Below, piece after piece: positions 14,969-24,584 of a stretch of DNA of 42,132 nt. A program made the translations under genes and the position numbers. Under the pieces are notes generated by a model, which saw only the letters and a program-made list of their open reading frames with translations, did not search any database and was not told the DNA's origin. How positions within the stretch are numbered: the first letter of the stretch is position 1; the number at the start of each line of letters is the position of its first letter. Source of the DNA: RBG-16-66-20 sp039931635. GTDB taxonomy: Bacteria; Pseudomonadota; Gammaproteobacteria; Burkholderiales; SG8-39. The stretch is taken from positions 1-42,132 of the forward strand of contig JBDTRO010000174.1 in NCBI GenBank assembly GCA_039931635.1, read 5' to 3'.

Positions 14969-15282
14969 TTTTTCCTCGACGCTTTTTCATCCAGTCCCGG
15001 TATGCCCTCGCGCCGCTGCAATTCGGCCAGCACGTCGGCGGGCTTGAGGCCGTGCCGCGCAAGGAGAATCATGCAGTGGAACCACAGGTCGGCGGTTTCC
15101 CGCACCAGGTGCAGCCGGTCGCCGCCCTTCGCCGCGAGCACCGTTTCGGTCGCTTCCTCGCCGATTTTCTTCAGCACGGCGTCTTCATCTGCGGCGAGCA
15201 GTCGCCCGACGTAGGACTTCTCCGGGTCGGCGCCCTTGCGCGCCTCGATGGTGCGGGCCAGCCGTTCCAGGATATCGCTCAT
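14965..15282 (-). CDS. hisE: Phosphoribosyl-ATP pyrophosphatase
   Basis: This 105-residue all-alpha MazG-fold enzyme converts phosphoribosyl-ATP to phosphoribosyl-AMP, the second step of histidine synthesis. The metal-binding KKIGEEATETVLA and ETADLWFHCMIL segments (Glu/Asp ligands) are clear. ATG 15282 overlaps the hisI stop by 4 nt; the longer upstream frame covers hisI and is spurious. HisE and HisI are separate genes here rather than the fused HisIE of enteric bacteria. The C-terminal KASRKK tail is basic. Confidence 0.94.
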   Translation of the reverse strand: MSDILERLARTIEARKGADPEKSYVGRLLAADEDAVLKKIGEEATETVLAAKGGDRLHLVRETADLWFHCMILLARHGLKPADVLAELQRREGIPGLDEKASRKK

Positions 15283-15661
15283 TTTTTGTAGATGGCCGCC
15301 GGATCCATGAGCACCGGATCCGTCGTCACCCAATTCCCATTCTCTAGTTTGCGGAAAAAACAGCTTTCGCGCCCGGTATGGCAGGAGATGCCGCCCGCCT
15401 GGTCCACGCGCAAAAGGATCGCATCGGAATCGCAGTCCAGGCGCAGTTCGCGCACCGTTTGCGTGAAGCCGGATTCCTCGCCCTTGCGCCAGAGCTTCTT
15501 GCGCGAGCGCGACCAGTAGACCGCCGCGCCGCTCTTTGCCGTCTCGGCCAGCGCCTCGCGGTTCATCCACGCGAGCGTCAGCACCCTGCCCGAGGCGAAT
15601 TCCTGCGTCACTACCGGGATCAGTCCCTCGCCGTTCCACGGCACTTCATCCAGCCATTCAG

Positions 15662-15665
<4 letters not shown>
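15279..15665 (-). CDS. hisI: Phosphoribosyl-AMP cyclohydrolase
   Basis: This 128-residue enzyme opens the purine ring of phosphoribosyl-AMP in the third step of histidine synthesis. The zinc and metal motifs are visible: MNREALAET, SRKKLWRKGEESG, the DCDSDAILLRV stretch with Asp ligands, and CHTGRESCFF with Cys ligands. Length matches stand-alone HisI. The start ATG 15665 overlaps the hisF stop by 4 nt. Confidence 0.95.
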
Positions 15666-16420
<755 letters not shown>

Positions 16421-16422
16421 CG

Positions 16423-17196
16423 CTATTCCTTGGCGGGCGGCTTGGCTGCCGGTATTTCGGTCGCCTTGTCCGCTGCGGCCTGCGCCCTCTTGAAATCGAG
16501 CGCGCCCTCGTAAAGCGCCCTGCCGGTGATCGCCCCGATCACGCCTTCAGGCGCGAGCTTGCTGCAGATCGTCTGCACATCCTTGAGATTGCTCAGGCCG
16601 CCGCTGGCGATAATCGGAGTCCTGATGGCCTGCGCGAGCTTGAAAGTGGCGTCGATGTTCACGCCGGTCATCATGCCGTCGCGCCCGATGTCGGTATAGA
16701 TCAGCGCCTCGGGTCCGTAGTCCTCGAATTTTTTTGCCAGATCGACGACGTCGTGGCCGGTCATCTTCGACCAGCCTTCCACCGCGACCTTGCCGTCCTT
16801 GGCGTCCAGGCCGACGATGATATGTCCGGGAAACGCGTAGCAGGCGTCGGAGAGGAAGCCGGGATTCTTCACAGCCGCCGTGCCGATGATGATGTAGGAG
16901 ACACCGGCGTCGATGTAGCCCTCGATGGTGTCCAGGTCGCGGATGCCGCCGCCCAGCTGGATCGGGGTTTTCTCGCCCACCGCCTTGATCATCTCGCGGA
17001 TGATTTTCTCGTTCTTCGGCCGGCCGGCGACGGCGCCGTTCAGGTCCACGATGTGCAGGCGCCGGGCGCCCTGGTCCGACCAGTATTTCGCCATCGCCAC
17101 CGGGTCTTCCGAAAACACGGTCGCCGAATCCATGCGCCCCTGCTGCAAGCGCACGCAGTGGCCGTCCTTGAGATCGATAGCGGGGATGATCAGCAC
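16423..17196 (-). CDS. hisA: ProFAR isomerase
   Basis: This 257-residue (beta-alpha)8 barrel begins MLIIPAIDLKDGHCVRLQQG with the catalytic Asp in AIDL; the second Asp is in IYTDIGRDGMM. LGGGIRD and ASGGLSN are the phosphate-binding loops. It isomerises ProFAR to PRFAR, the fourth step of the pathway. The start is GTG 17196, 27 nt after hisH. The C-terminal tail (about 240-257, KATEIPAAKPPAKE) is slightly longer and more Lys/Pro-rich than the enteric enzyme. Confidence 0.95.
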   Translation of the reverse strand: MLIIPAIDLKDGHCVRLQQGRMDSATVFSEDPVAMAKYWSDQGARRLHIVDLNGAVAGRPKNEKIIREMIKAVGEKTPIQLGGGIRDLDTIEGYIDAGVSYIIIGTAAVKNPGFLSDACYAFPGHIIVGLDAKDGKVAVEGWSKMTGHDVVDLAKKFEDYGPEALIYTDIGRDGMMTGVNIDATFKLAQAIRTPIIASGGLSNLKDVQTICSKLAPEGVIGAITGRALYEGALDFKRAQAAADKATEIPAAKPPAKE

Positions 17197-17223
17197 GGGG
17201 TGCTGCGAGCCGAAATCAGAAGC

Positions 17224-17835
17224 CTAAGGCATCCATTGGACGAAGTTGGACAGCAACTGCAGGCCGCTGTTCTGGCTTTTCTCAGGGTGGAACTGCACGG
17301 CAAAGATGTTATCCCGCGCCACCGCGCAGGTAAAGCTGATGCCGTAGTCGCAGGTGCCGGCGGTCATCGAGCGGTCGGCCGGCTCGGGGTAGTAGCTGTG
17401 CACGAAATAGAAGCGGCTGCCGTCCGCGATGCCATTCCACAGGGCGTGGGGGCGCTGCTGCATCACCTCGTTCCAGCCGATGTGCGGGATTTTCAACCCC
17501 ATGGCTTTGAAGCGCGGCACGCGGCCCGGGAGCAGTCCGAGGCCCGCGGTGTCGCCTTCCTCGCCGCGCTCGAACAGCATCTGCAGGCCGATGCAAATGC
17601 CCAGAAATGGCTTGCTGCCCGCCGCCTCGATCACCGCATCGCGCGCGCCGCTGGCCGCGAGCTGGCGCATGCAGTCGGGCATCGCGCCCTGCCCGGGAAC
17701 GACCACGCGGTCCGCGGCGCGAATGGCTGCGGGATCGGAGGTCACGCGCACATGGTCGCGCGGCGCGACATGCTCGAGCGCCTTCGACACGGAGCGGATG
17801 TTGCCCATCCCGTAGTCAACGACCGCAATGTTCAA
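17224..17835 (-). CDS. hisH: Imidazole glycerol phosphate synthase, glutamine amidotransferase subunit
   Basis: This 203-residue class I amidotransferase has the nucleophile Cys near residue 81 in LGICIGLQ and the His-Glu pair in QFHPEKSQ close to the C-terminus. The N-terminus VVDYGMGNIRSV is typical of HisH. It supplies ammonia to HisF. The start codon appears to be TTG 17835, which directly follows the hisB TAG; no closer ATG or GTG fits the family's first strand. A TTG start next to the hisB stop implies re-initiation coupled to hisB translation (inference). Confidence 0.95.
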   Translation of the reverse strand: MNIAVVDYGMGNIRSVSKALEHVAPRDHVRVTSDPAAIRAADRVVVPGQGAMPDCMRQLAASGARDAVIEAAGSKPFLGICIGLQMLFERGEEGDTAGLGLLPGRVPRFKAMGLKIPHIGWNEVMQQRPHALWNGIADGSRFYFVHSYYPEPADRSMTAGTCDYGISFTCAVARDNIFAVQFHPEKSQNSGLQLLSNFVQWMP

Positions 17836-18423
17836 CTAGAGCGAGCCCTTGGTTGACGGCACGGAGCCCAGCGCGAGCGGATCGGGCTCCGCGGCCATGC
17901 GCAGCGCGCGCGCGAAGGCCTTGAACATCGTCTCGCACTGGTGGTGCGCATTGTCGCCGCGCAGGTTGTCGATATGCAGCGTCACCTGGGCGTGGTTGAC
18001 GAAACCCTGGAAGAACTCATGCACCAGGTCGGCGTCGAATTCGCCGATCAGCGCGCGCGTGAACTTGACGTTGTACGAGAGTCCGGGCCGGCCGGAGAAA
18101 TCGATCACCACGCGCGACAGGGCCTCATCCAGAGGCACGTAGGCATGGCCGTAGCGCCGGATGCCGGACTTGTCGCCGACCGCCTTGTAGAACGCCTGGC
18201 CGAGCGTGATGCCGATATCCTCGACCGTGTGGTGCGCGTCGATGTGCAGGTCGCCCCTGGCCTCGATATCCAGATCCACCATGCCGTGGCGCGCCACCTG
18301 GTCGAGCATGTGCTCGAGGAAGGGAATGCCCGTGGCAAGCGTGGCCACGCCCTTGCCGTCAAGGTTCAGCTTGACGCGGATCTGCGTCTCTTTGGTCTTG
18401 CGTGCGACTTCTGCCGTTCTCAT
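17836..18423 (-). CDS. hisB: Imidazoleglycerol-phosphate dehydratase
   Basis: This 195-residue protein is monofunctional IGPD without the histidinol-phosphatase domain found in enteric HisB. Metal-binding His clusters HHTVED and NAHHQCE are present, as is VPLDEALSRVVIDFSGRP. The reaction dehydrates imidazole glycerol phosphate to imidazole acetol phosphate. The ATG at 18423 overlaps the end of hisC by 4 nt. Histidinol phosphatase must be encoded elsewhere, since no candidate is seen in this window. Confidence 0.96.
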   Translation of the reverse strand: MRTAEVARKTKETQIRVKLNLDGKGVATLATGIPFLEHMLDQVARHGMVDLDIEARGDLHIDAHHTVEDIGITLGQAFYKAVGDKSGIRRYGHAYVPLDEALSRVVIDFSGRPGLSYNVKFTRALIGEFDADLVHEFFQGFVNHAQVTLHIDNLRGDNAHHQCETMFKAFARALRMAAEPDPLALGSVPSTKGSL

Positions 18424-19499
18424 TTCAATGCCTCTCGCAATGCGGCGACCAGTATACGATTTTCCTCCGGCGTGCCGATGCTCAGCCGCAGAGTGTTCTC
18501 CAGCGCCGGTGCCCCGCCGGAAAAATTCCTCACCAGTACGCCCTGCGCCTTCAAGCTCTCGAAGGCGCGCGTGCCGGCGCCCGCCGGGCCCTTGACGCGC
18601 GCGAGGAAAAAATTCGCGACCGAGGGATAGACCGTCAGGCCGGGCATGCGCTCGAGCTCGGGGCGCAGCCGCTCGCGTTCGGCCAGCACCTTGGCCGCTG
18701 ACGCGTCCAGCACTTTCTTGTTCTCCAGCAGCTTGATCGCCACCGCCTCGGTCACGACATTGATATTGAATGGCGATCGGGCCTTGTTGAACGCCTCGAT
18801 CCAATCCGGCCGGCCGCAAACGTAGCCCAGCCGCAGGCCCGCCATGCCGATCTTGGAAACGGTACGCATCACCACCAGGTTCTCGAACTCGGCCAGGCGC
18901 GGCATGAAGGTGCCGCCGGCAAAAGGCTGGTAGGCCTCGTCGATCACGACCAAGCCCGGCGCGGCGCGGATTACCCGCTCTATGTCGGAGACTGGGAAGG
19001 CGTTGCCAGTCGGGTTGTTCGGGTAGGCGATCCAGACCAGCGCCGGCTTTTCCTTCTCCATCGCCGCCAGGAACGCGCCCGCGTCGAAGCTGAAATCCTC
19101 GCGCAGCGGGACGCCCACGAAGCGCAGGCGGTAAAAAAAGGCGTGCATCGAGAACATGCCGAATGAGGGCGCCGGCGCCATCACCACGGCGCCTTCGCGC
19201 GCGACCGTCGCGGTGATGTACTGGATGCATTCGTCCGAACCATTGCCGAGCAGTACCTCGCAGCCCGCCGGCACCTGCATCACGTCGCGGATCAGCGCGC
19301 GCAACCGTTGCGCGCTCGGCACCGGGTAGCGGTTGAGCGAGAGCTGCGACACGATCTTCCCGATCTCGGCCGCAAGCCCGGGCGGCAGCCCGTACGGGCT
19401 CTCCATCAGGTCGAGCTTGACCAACCCCGTCGCGTCCGCAACCGGGTAGGCGTGCATGGCCTGGATTTCAGGCCGGATGACTTTGGACGCGGCGCTCAT
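18420..19499 (-). CDS. hisC: Histidinol-phosphate aminotransferase
   Basis: This 359-residue PLP enzyme of aminotransferase fold I has LLGNGSDECIQ near the N-terminal third, AYPNNPTGN for cofactor binding, VIDEAYQPF (Asp/Tyr contacts) and the Schiff-base Lys in TVSKIGMAGLRLGY. It converts imidazole acetol phosphate and glutamate to histidinol phosphate. ATG 19499 is chosen because it gives the family N-terminus and a 4-nt overlap with hisD; the longer frame covers hisD. Confidence 0.95.
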   Translation of the reverse strand: MSAASKVIRPEIQAMHAYPVADATGLVKLDLMESPYGLPPGLAAEIGKIVSQLSLNRYPVPSAQRLRALIRDVMQVPAGCEVLLGNGSDECIQYITATVAREGAVVMAPAPSFGMFSMHAFFYRLRFVGVPLREDFSFDAGAFLAAMEKEKPALVWIAYPNNPTGNAFPVSDIERVIRAAPGLVVIDEAYQPFAGGTFMPRLAEFENLVVMRTVSKIGMAGLRLGYVCGRPDWIEAFNKARSPFNINVVTEAVAIKLLENKKVLDASAAKVLAERERLRPELERMPGLTVYPSVANFFLARVKGPAGAGTRAFESLKAQGVLVRNFSGGAPALENTLRLSIGTPEENRILVAALREALK

Positions 19500-20788
19500 C
19501 GCCGGGACTCCGCGCGCATTTCCGCCGAAATGGCGTGCGCGAACAGGCCTTCGCCACGCGCCAGGCTGGACGCGAGCCGCCCGAGCGTGCGCGCGCCCTT
19601 GCGCGACACGTTGACCAGGCTGGTGCGCTTCTGGAAATCGTAGACGCCCAGCGGCGAGGAGAACCGCGCCGTACCGGATGTCGGCAGGACGTGGTTCGGG
19701 CCGGCGCAGTAATCGCCGATCGCCTCCGAACTCCAGCGGCCGAGAAAGATCGCGCCGGCATGGCGCAGCTTCGGCAGCAGCGCCTGCGGCCTGGCCACCG
19801 AGAGCTCCAGGTGCTCGGGCGCGATGCGGTTCGCGATTCTGCATGCCTCATCCAGGCTTCGCGTCTCAATGAGCGCGCCCCTGCCGGTGAGCGAAGCAGC
19901 GATCACCTTGCGCCTCGGCATGTCCCGGATCAGCCTGCGTATCGCCGCCTCCACCGCATCCAGATAGCCGCGCCGCGGCGACAGCAGAATCGCCTGCGCG
20001 AGCTCATCGTGCTCGGCCTGCGAGAACAGATCCATCGCCACCCAGTCGGCGGGTGTGCTGCCGTCGCCGATCACAAGGATCTCGGACGGACCTGCGATCA
20101 TGTCGATGCCGACCCGTCCGAAAACCTGCCGTTTCGCCTCCGCGACATAGGCGTTGCCGGGCCCGACGATCTTGTCGACACGCGGTACCGAACGCGTGCC
20201 GTAGGCCAGCGCTGCCACCGCCTGCGCACCGCCGATTACGATCACGCGGTCCACGCCGGCGATGGCCGCCGCCGCCAGCACCAACGGATCCGGATTCGGG
20301 CTCACCATCACCACTTCGGGCACGCCCGCCACCTTGGCAGGAATCGCGTTCATGAGCACTGACGACGGATACGCCGCCTTGCCTCCCGGCACGTAAAGGC
20401 CGACACGCTCCAGCGGTGTCACGATCTGGCCAAGCTGCGTGCCGTCGGCCTCGGCATATTTCCAGGACTTCGAAAGCTGGCGCTCATGGAACCGCCGAAT
20501 CCGCATGGCGGCGCTGCGCAGCGCTTGGGCCTGCGGCCGGGGCAACGAGCGCAAAGCCGCCACCAGTTTCTGCCTGCTCACCTCCAGTTTCGCAATTGAA
20601 TTCGCCCTGACACGATCAAAGCGGCGCGCATAGGCGAGGACCGCCGCGTCGCCGCGCTTGCGCACGTCGGCGATGATCGAGCGCACCACGCGCTCCACCG
20701 CCGGGTCCGCGGCCGACTCGTAGTGCGTCAGCGCCGCAAGCTTCGCGTCGAATCCCGCCTGGCGCGTCGAAAGCCGGCGTAGTTTCAT
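19496..20788 (-). CDS. hisD: Histidinol dehydrogenase
   Basis: This 430-residue NAD- and zinc-dependent enzyme oxidises histidinol to histidine in the last two steps. It shows GLYVPGGKAAYPSSVLMNAIPAKVAG-type sequence, the IVGPGNAYVAEAKR motif, IDMIAGPSEILV, the QAEHDE zinc-binding segment and NHVLPTSGTARFSSPLG near the C-terminus. ATG 20788 forms ATGA with the hisG stop; an in-frame GTG at 20794 would add two residues only. Codon use and length are normal. Confidence 0.96.
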   Translation of the reverse strand: MKLRRLSTRQAGFDAKLAALTHYESAADPAVERVVRSIIADVRKRGDAAVLAYARRFDRVRANSIAKLEVSRQKLVAALRSLPRPQAQALRSAAMRIRRFHERQLSKSWKYAEADGTQLGQIVTPLERVGLYVPGGKAAYPSSVLMNAIPAKVAGVPEVVMVSPNPDPLVLAAAAIAGVDRVIVIGGAQAVAALAYGTRSVPRVDKIVGPGNAYVAEAKRQVFGRVGIDMIAGPSEILVIGDGSTPADWVAMDLFSQAEHDELAQAILLSPRRGYLDAVEAAIRRLIRDMPRRKVIAASLTGRGALIETRSLDEACRIANRIAPEHLELSVARPQALLPKLRHAGAIFLGRWSSEAIGDYCAGPNHVLPTSGTARFSSPLGVYDFQKRTSLVNVSRKGARTLGRLASSLARGEGLFAHAISAEMRAESRR

Positions 20789-21429
20789 TTCCACGCCGCC
20801 TTCGCAAAGGACTCAATGAGCGGCTGCAATTCGGCGCGACGCGTCTTCAGCGCGGCCTGGTTGACGATCAACCGCGCCGATGCCGGCATGATTTCCTCAA
20901 CCTGCACGAGATTGTTGGCGCGCAGCGTCCTGCCGCTGGAAACGAGGTCGACGATCGCATCGGCCAGGCCGAGCAGCGGCGCGAGCTCCATCGAACCGTA
21001 GAGCTTGATGAGGTCCACGTGCACGCCCTTGGCGGCAAAGTGCTCGCGCGTGATCCGGACGTATTTGGTCGCAATGCGCAAGCGCGCGCCCTGGCGCACG
21101 GCGGCTTCGTAGTCGAAGCCGCGCCGCGCCGCCACCATCATGCGGCAGCGAGCGATACCCAGGTCCACGGGTTGATAGAGTCCCGCGCCACCATGCTCGG
21201 CGAGCACGTCGCCGCCGGCTATGCCCAGTTCCGCGGCGCCATGCCCGACGTAGGTGGGAACGTCGGACGCGCGCACCACGATCAGCCGGACACCGCGCCG
21301 CTCGGTGCCGATAATGAGCTTGCGCGAACTCCCGGCGTTCTCCACCGGGCGCAGGCCGACGCGCGCGAGCAGCGGCGCGGTCTCCTCGAGAATCCGCCCT
21401 TTGGACAAGGCGATGCTGATGGTGCCCAT
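20785..21429 (-). CDS. hisG: ATP phosphoribosyltransferase, short form
   Basis: This 214-residue protein is the catalytic first enzyme of histidine synthesis. It has ISIALSKGRILEE at the N-terminus, the DVPTYVGHGAAELGI segment and the PRPP-loop-like DLVSSGRTLRANNL. It lacks the C-terminal ACT-like regulatory domain of long HisG. Short HisG normally needs HisZ, a histidyl-tRNA synthetase-like partner, for activity and feedback control; no hisZ is in this window. It starts 5 nt after murA, so histidine synthesis is transcribed with cell-wall genes here. Confidence 0.95.
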   Translation of the reverse strand: MGTISIALSKGRILEETAPLLARVGLRPVENAGSSRKLIIGTERRGVRLIVVRASDVPTYVGHGAAELGIAGGDVLAEHGGAGLYQPVDLGIARCRMMVAARRGFDYEAAVRQGARLRIATKYVRITREHFAAKGVHVDLIKLYGSMELAPLLGLADAIVDLVSSGRTLRANNLVQVEEIMPASARLIVNQAALKTRRAELQPLIESFAKAAWK

Positions 21430-21434
21430 GCGGC

Positions 21435-22685
21435 TCAGTTTACCCGCCGGATGCTTGCGCCCAGCGCCCCGAGCTTGTGCTCGAGCGCCTCGTAGCCGCG
21501 GTCCAGGTGGTAGATGCGGTCGATCACGGTCTCGCCCTGCGCCGCCAGGCCCGCGAGCACGAGACTCGCCGAGGCGCGCAAGTCGGTCGCCATCACAGGC
21601 GCTCCGGAAAGCCGCTCCACGCCTTTGACCACCGCGACATTGCCTTTCAGTTCGATACTCGCGCCCATGCGCGCCAGTTCCGGAACATGGGTGAAGCGAT
21701 CGAGATACACGGTGTCCTCGATCACGCTGGTGCCGCCGGCGATCGCGCACACCGCGATCATTTGCGCCTGCATGTCGGTCGGGAAGCCCGGAAACGGCTG
21801 CGTCACGACGTTCACCGCTTGCGGGCGTGCCGGCCCGGTGACGGTGACGGAATCGGCGGCCCGTTCGATCGTGCTCCCGGCTTCCTCCAGCTTGAGCAAT
21901 GCGGCCTCGAAGTGCGCCGGCACGACGCGCTCGAGCTTGAGACAGCCGCCAGTCATCGCCGCCGCGGCCGCGAAAGTCGCCGCCTCGATGCGGTCGGGAA
22001 TGATTGTGGTATCGATCGGGCGCAGCGAACTGACGCCTCGAATGGTGAGCTGGCGCGTACCCAGGCCATCGATACGCGCCCCGCAAGCCACGAGCACGTC
22101 GCCGAGCACCGTAACGTCGGGCTCGACGGCGACGTTCTCAAGCACCGTCGTGCCCTCCGCGAGCACGGCCGCCATCATGAGTTGCGCGGTGGCGCCGACC
22201 GAGACCACATCGAATCCGAACGTCGCACCCTTCAGCCTTACGTTGCGGCCGACGATGTAGCCATGCTCGACGTCGAGTGCCGCGCCCATCGCCTGCAATC
22301 CCGCCATGTGCAGATTCACCGGCCGTGGCCCCCATGCGCAACCGCCCGGCAGCGATACCCTTGCGGCACCGAATCGCGCGAGCAACGGCCCCAGCACGTA
22401 GATGCTCGCGCGCATCGTCTTGACCAGTTCGTAGGGCGCCTCGAACGAATTCACGCCGGTGGAGTCGATCGAACACAGGTTGCCTTCGAAGGCGACCTTC
22501 GCGCCGAGCAACTCCAGCACCTTTGCGAAGGTGCGCGTGTCGCGCAGCCGCGGAACATTCCTGAGGCGATGAACGCCCGGCGCGAGCAGCGTCGCGGCCA
22601 TGACCGGTAGCGCGGCATTCTTGGCGCCGGAAATCGGCACCGTGCCCTGCAGCGGCCGGCCACCGGTAATGAGAAGCTTATCCAT
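21435..22685 (-). CDS. murA: UDP-N-acetylglucosamine 1-carboxyvinyltransferase
   Basis: This 416-residue EPSP synthase-like protein carries out the first committed step of peptidoglycan precursor synthesis, adding enolpyruvate to UDP-GlcNAc. SGAKNAALP contains the substrate Lys, the active-site Cys is C116 in LPGGCAWG (the residue modified by fosfomycin), and PFPGFPTDMQAQ with YLDRFTH follow. The gene overlaps ibaG by 8 nt. The mla - ibaG - murA order also occurs in enteric bacteria, here with an ABC pair inserted. Confidence 0.97.
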   Translation of the reverse strand: MDKLLITGGRPLQGTVPISGAKNAALPVMAATLLAPGVHRLRNVPRLRDTRTFAKVLELLGAKVAFEGNLCSIDSTGVNSFEAPYELVKTMRASIYVLGPLLARFGAARVSLPGGCAWGPRPVNLHMAGLQAMGAALDVEHGYIVGRNVRLKGATFGFDVVSVGATAQLMMAAVLAEGTTVLENVAVEPDVTVLGDVLVACGARIDGLGTRQLTIRGVSSLRPIDTTIIPDRIEAATFAAAAAMTGGCLKLERVVPAHFEAALLKLEEAGSTIERAADSVTVTGPARPQAVNVVTQPFPGFPTDMQAQMIAVCAIAGGTSVIEDTVYLDRFTHVPELARMGASIELKGNVAVVKGVERLSGAPVMATDLRASASLVLAGLAAQGETVIDRIYHLDRGYEALEHKLGALGASIRRVN

Positions 22686-22917
22686 TCAGCTTTGCTTCTT
22701 CCGGTGTCAGGGTCTGCATCGACAGCGCATGTATCTCTTCGCGCATGCGATCGCCCAGGGCCTTGTAGACGAGCTGGTGCCTCTGTACGCGGCTCTTGCC
22801 TGCGAACGCGGCCGACACGACCAGCGCCTGGAAGTGCTGGCCGTCGCCCATCACGTCCACGCGCTCGCAGGCGAGGCCCGCCTCGATGCCGCTCTTGATG
22901 CTTTCGGGTGTCACCAT
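22678..22917 (-). CDS. ibaG: BolA-family protein IbaG
   Basis: This 79-residue protein has the BolA/IbaG core: a VDVMGDGQHFQALVVS strand region and the KSRVQRHQLVYKALGDRM helix, ending in HALSMQTLTPEE. The conserved His and the Cys near the N-terminus (GLACERV) fit [2Fe-2S] sharing with monothiol glutaredoxins. BolA-like proteins act in iron-sulfur handling and stress response. Position next to murA and the mla genes identifies it as IbaG (YrbA) rather than BolA. Start ATG 22917; the longer frame overlaps the upstream permease gene. Confidence 0.9.
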   Translation of the reverse strand: MVTPESIKSGIEAGLACERVDVMGDGQHFQALVVSAAFAGKSRVQRHQLVYKALGDRMREEIHALSMQTLTPEEAKLNG

Positions 22918-22919
22918 GT

Positions 22920-23675
22920 CTATTGCCTCAGTTTGTATCCCGAGCGCAGCATCAGCAGGGAGGCCGCGGACAGGAGCGCCAAGCTTACCGCGACCACCGC
23001 AAGGCTCGCGACGGGCGAATAGTCGGAGACGCCGAAGAAGCCGAATCGGAAGCCGTCGATCATGTAGAAAAACGGATTCAGGTGCGTCAACGTCTGCCAT
23101 AGCTCGGGCAGCGAGCGGATGGAATAGAACACGCCGGAAAGGAACGTCAGGGGCAGGATGACGAAATTCTGGAACGCCGCGATCTGCTCGAACCTGTCGG
23201 CCCAGATGCCCGCAATGAGGCCGAGCGCGCCCAGCAGCGCGGAGCCCAGCAGCGCGAACATGAAAACCCAGGCCGGCTCCGCCAGCCGCAGGTCCACGAA
23301 CCAGACCGACACCGCGAGCACCCCCGCGCCGACCACCAGGCCGCGGATCATGGATGCAAGCACGTAGGCACCGAAGAATTCCAGGTAGGAAATCGGCGCC
23401 AGCATCATGAATACGAGGTTGCCGCTGATCTTGGACTGGATCAGGCTGGAGGAACTGTTGGCGAACGCGTTCTGCAGCACGCTCATCATCACCAGCCCCG
23501 GCACCAGGAACTGGGCGTAGCTCACCTGCTCGAACATGCGCACGCGGTCGCCCAGCGCATAGGCGAAAACGACCAGGTACATCAGCGCAGTGAGCACCGG
23601 CGCGGCGACGGTCTGGAAGCCGACCTTCCAGAAGCGCAGCAATTCCTTGTAAAGCAAGGTCGGAAAGCCGCCCAT
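22920..23675 (-). CDS. ABC-2 type transporter permease (YadH-like)
   Basis: This 251-residue inner-membrane protein has six hydrophobic segments and the ABC-2 signature near residues 185-215 (FQNFVILPLTFLSGVFYSI, then LPELWQTLTHLNPFFYMIDGFR). It pairs with the ATPase encoded just upstream, sharing a 1-nt TGATG overlap. YadGH-type exporters have no firm substrate; location among mla and murA genes suggests an envelope lipid or precursor, which is inference. Start ATG 23675; longer upstream frame lies over the ATPase gene. Confidence 0.9.
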   Translation of the reverse strand: MGGFPTLLYKELLRFWKVGFQTVAAPVLTALMYLVVFAYALGDRVRMFEQVSYAQFLVPGLVMMSVLQNAFANSSSSLIQSKISGNLVFMMLAPISYLEFFGAYVLASMIRGLVVGAGVLAVSVWFVDLRLAEPAWVFMFALLGSALLGALGLIAGIWADRFEQIAAFQNFVILPLTFLSGVFYSIRSLPELWQTLTHLNPFFYMIDGFRFGFFGVSDYSPVASLAVVAVSLALLSAASLLMLRSGYKLRQ

Positions 23676-24574
23676 CAGTGTTTTTCCATCACGCGCAGGA
23701 AAACGTCCTCGAGATCGGGCGGCTCGAGGTCGAGTTCCTTGATGGTGGCGCCGGTTTCCCGCACCCGGTGCAGAACCTGTTCGAGCGCGTTGAAGTCGCG
23801 CAGGCGAAGCGTGTAGCGCCCGCTCTCGGCAGTCAGCACTTCCGCCGCAAGGCCGTCGGGCAGCGCGTCGCGGTCGATGCGGATCTTCAGCACCAGACCG
23901 GAAAAGGTCTCGAGCAGGTTGCGGGTCGAATCGAGCGCCACGACGCGACCCGCTTTCAGCATGGCGATGCGATCGCACAGTTCCTCGGCTTCCTCGAGGT
24001 AATGGGTGGTCAGCACGATGGTGTGGCCGTCGCGGTTCAGGCGGCGGATGAACTGCCACAGCCCCTGGCGCAGTTCGACGTCCACGCCCGCAGTCGGCTC
24101 ATCGAGCACGATCACCGGCGGGCGATGCACCAGCGCCTGTGCCACCAGCACGCGGCGCTTCATGCCGCCCGACAGCGCGCGCATATTGGCGTCGGCTTTC
24201 GCGCCCAGGTCGAGGTGGTGGATCACCTCGTCGATCCAGGCGTCGTTGTTGCGCAGTCCGTAATACCCCGACTGGATGCGCAGCGTCTCGCGCACCGTGA
24301 AGAATGGATCGAATACCAGTTCCTGCGGCACCACGCCGAGCATGCGCCGGGCCCGCCGGTAATCGGTGATCACGTCGGCACCCATCACGCGCACCTGCCC
24401 CGCGCTGGCGCGCGCAAGCCCCGCGATGATGCTGATCAGGGTCGTTTTGCCCGCGCCGTTGGGCCCCAGCAGGCCGAAAAACTCCCCTTCGGCCACGGCA
24501 AGGCTCACTCCGGCGAGCGCATGCAGCGCACCGTAGCGTTTCTCGACGTTCAAGGCTTCAATCGCAAGGGTCAT
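23675..24574 (-). CDS. ABC transporter ATP-binding protein (YadG-like)
   Basis: This 299-residue ATPase has Walker A GPNGAGKTT, signature LSGGMKRRVLVAQ and Walker B VIVLDEPTAGVD with switch His in TTHYLEEAEE. The C-terminal 60 residues (about 230-299) form a DrrA/NodI-like accessory domain rather than an ion-channel domain. It drives the permease encoded at 22920-23675. ATG 24574 begins the conserved MTLAIEALNVEKRYG; an upstream in-frame Met is rejected because the added residues lack homology. A 67-nt gap with an imperfect hairpin separates it from mlaB. Confidence 0.9.
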   Translation of the reverse strand: MTLAIEALNVEKRYGALHALAGVSLAVAEGEFFGLLGPNGAGKTTLISIIAGLARASAGQVRVMGADVITDYRRARRMLGVVPQELVFDPFFTVRETLRIQSGYYGLRNNDAWIDEVIHHLDLGAKADANMRALSGGMKRRVLVAQALVHRPPVIVLDEPTAGVDVELRQGLWQFIRRLNRDGHTIVLTTHYLEEAEELCDRIAMLKAGRVVALDSTRNLLETFSGLVLKIRIDRDALPDGLAAEVLTAESGRYTLRLRDFNALEQVLHRVRETGATIKELDLEPPDLEDVFLRVMEKH

Positions 24575-24584
24575 AGGCGGGCGG

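Noticed and set aside
21477..22610. 377-residue plus-strand frame over murA
   Set aside because: Shadow of murA on the opposite strand with His/Arg-rich composition and no homology.
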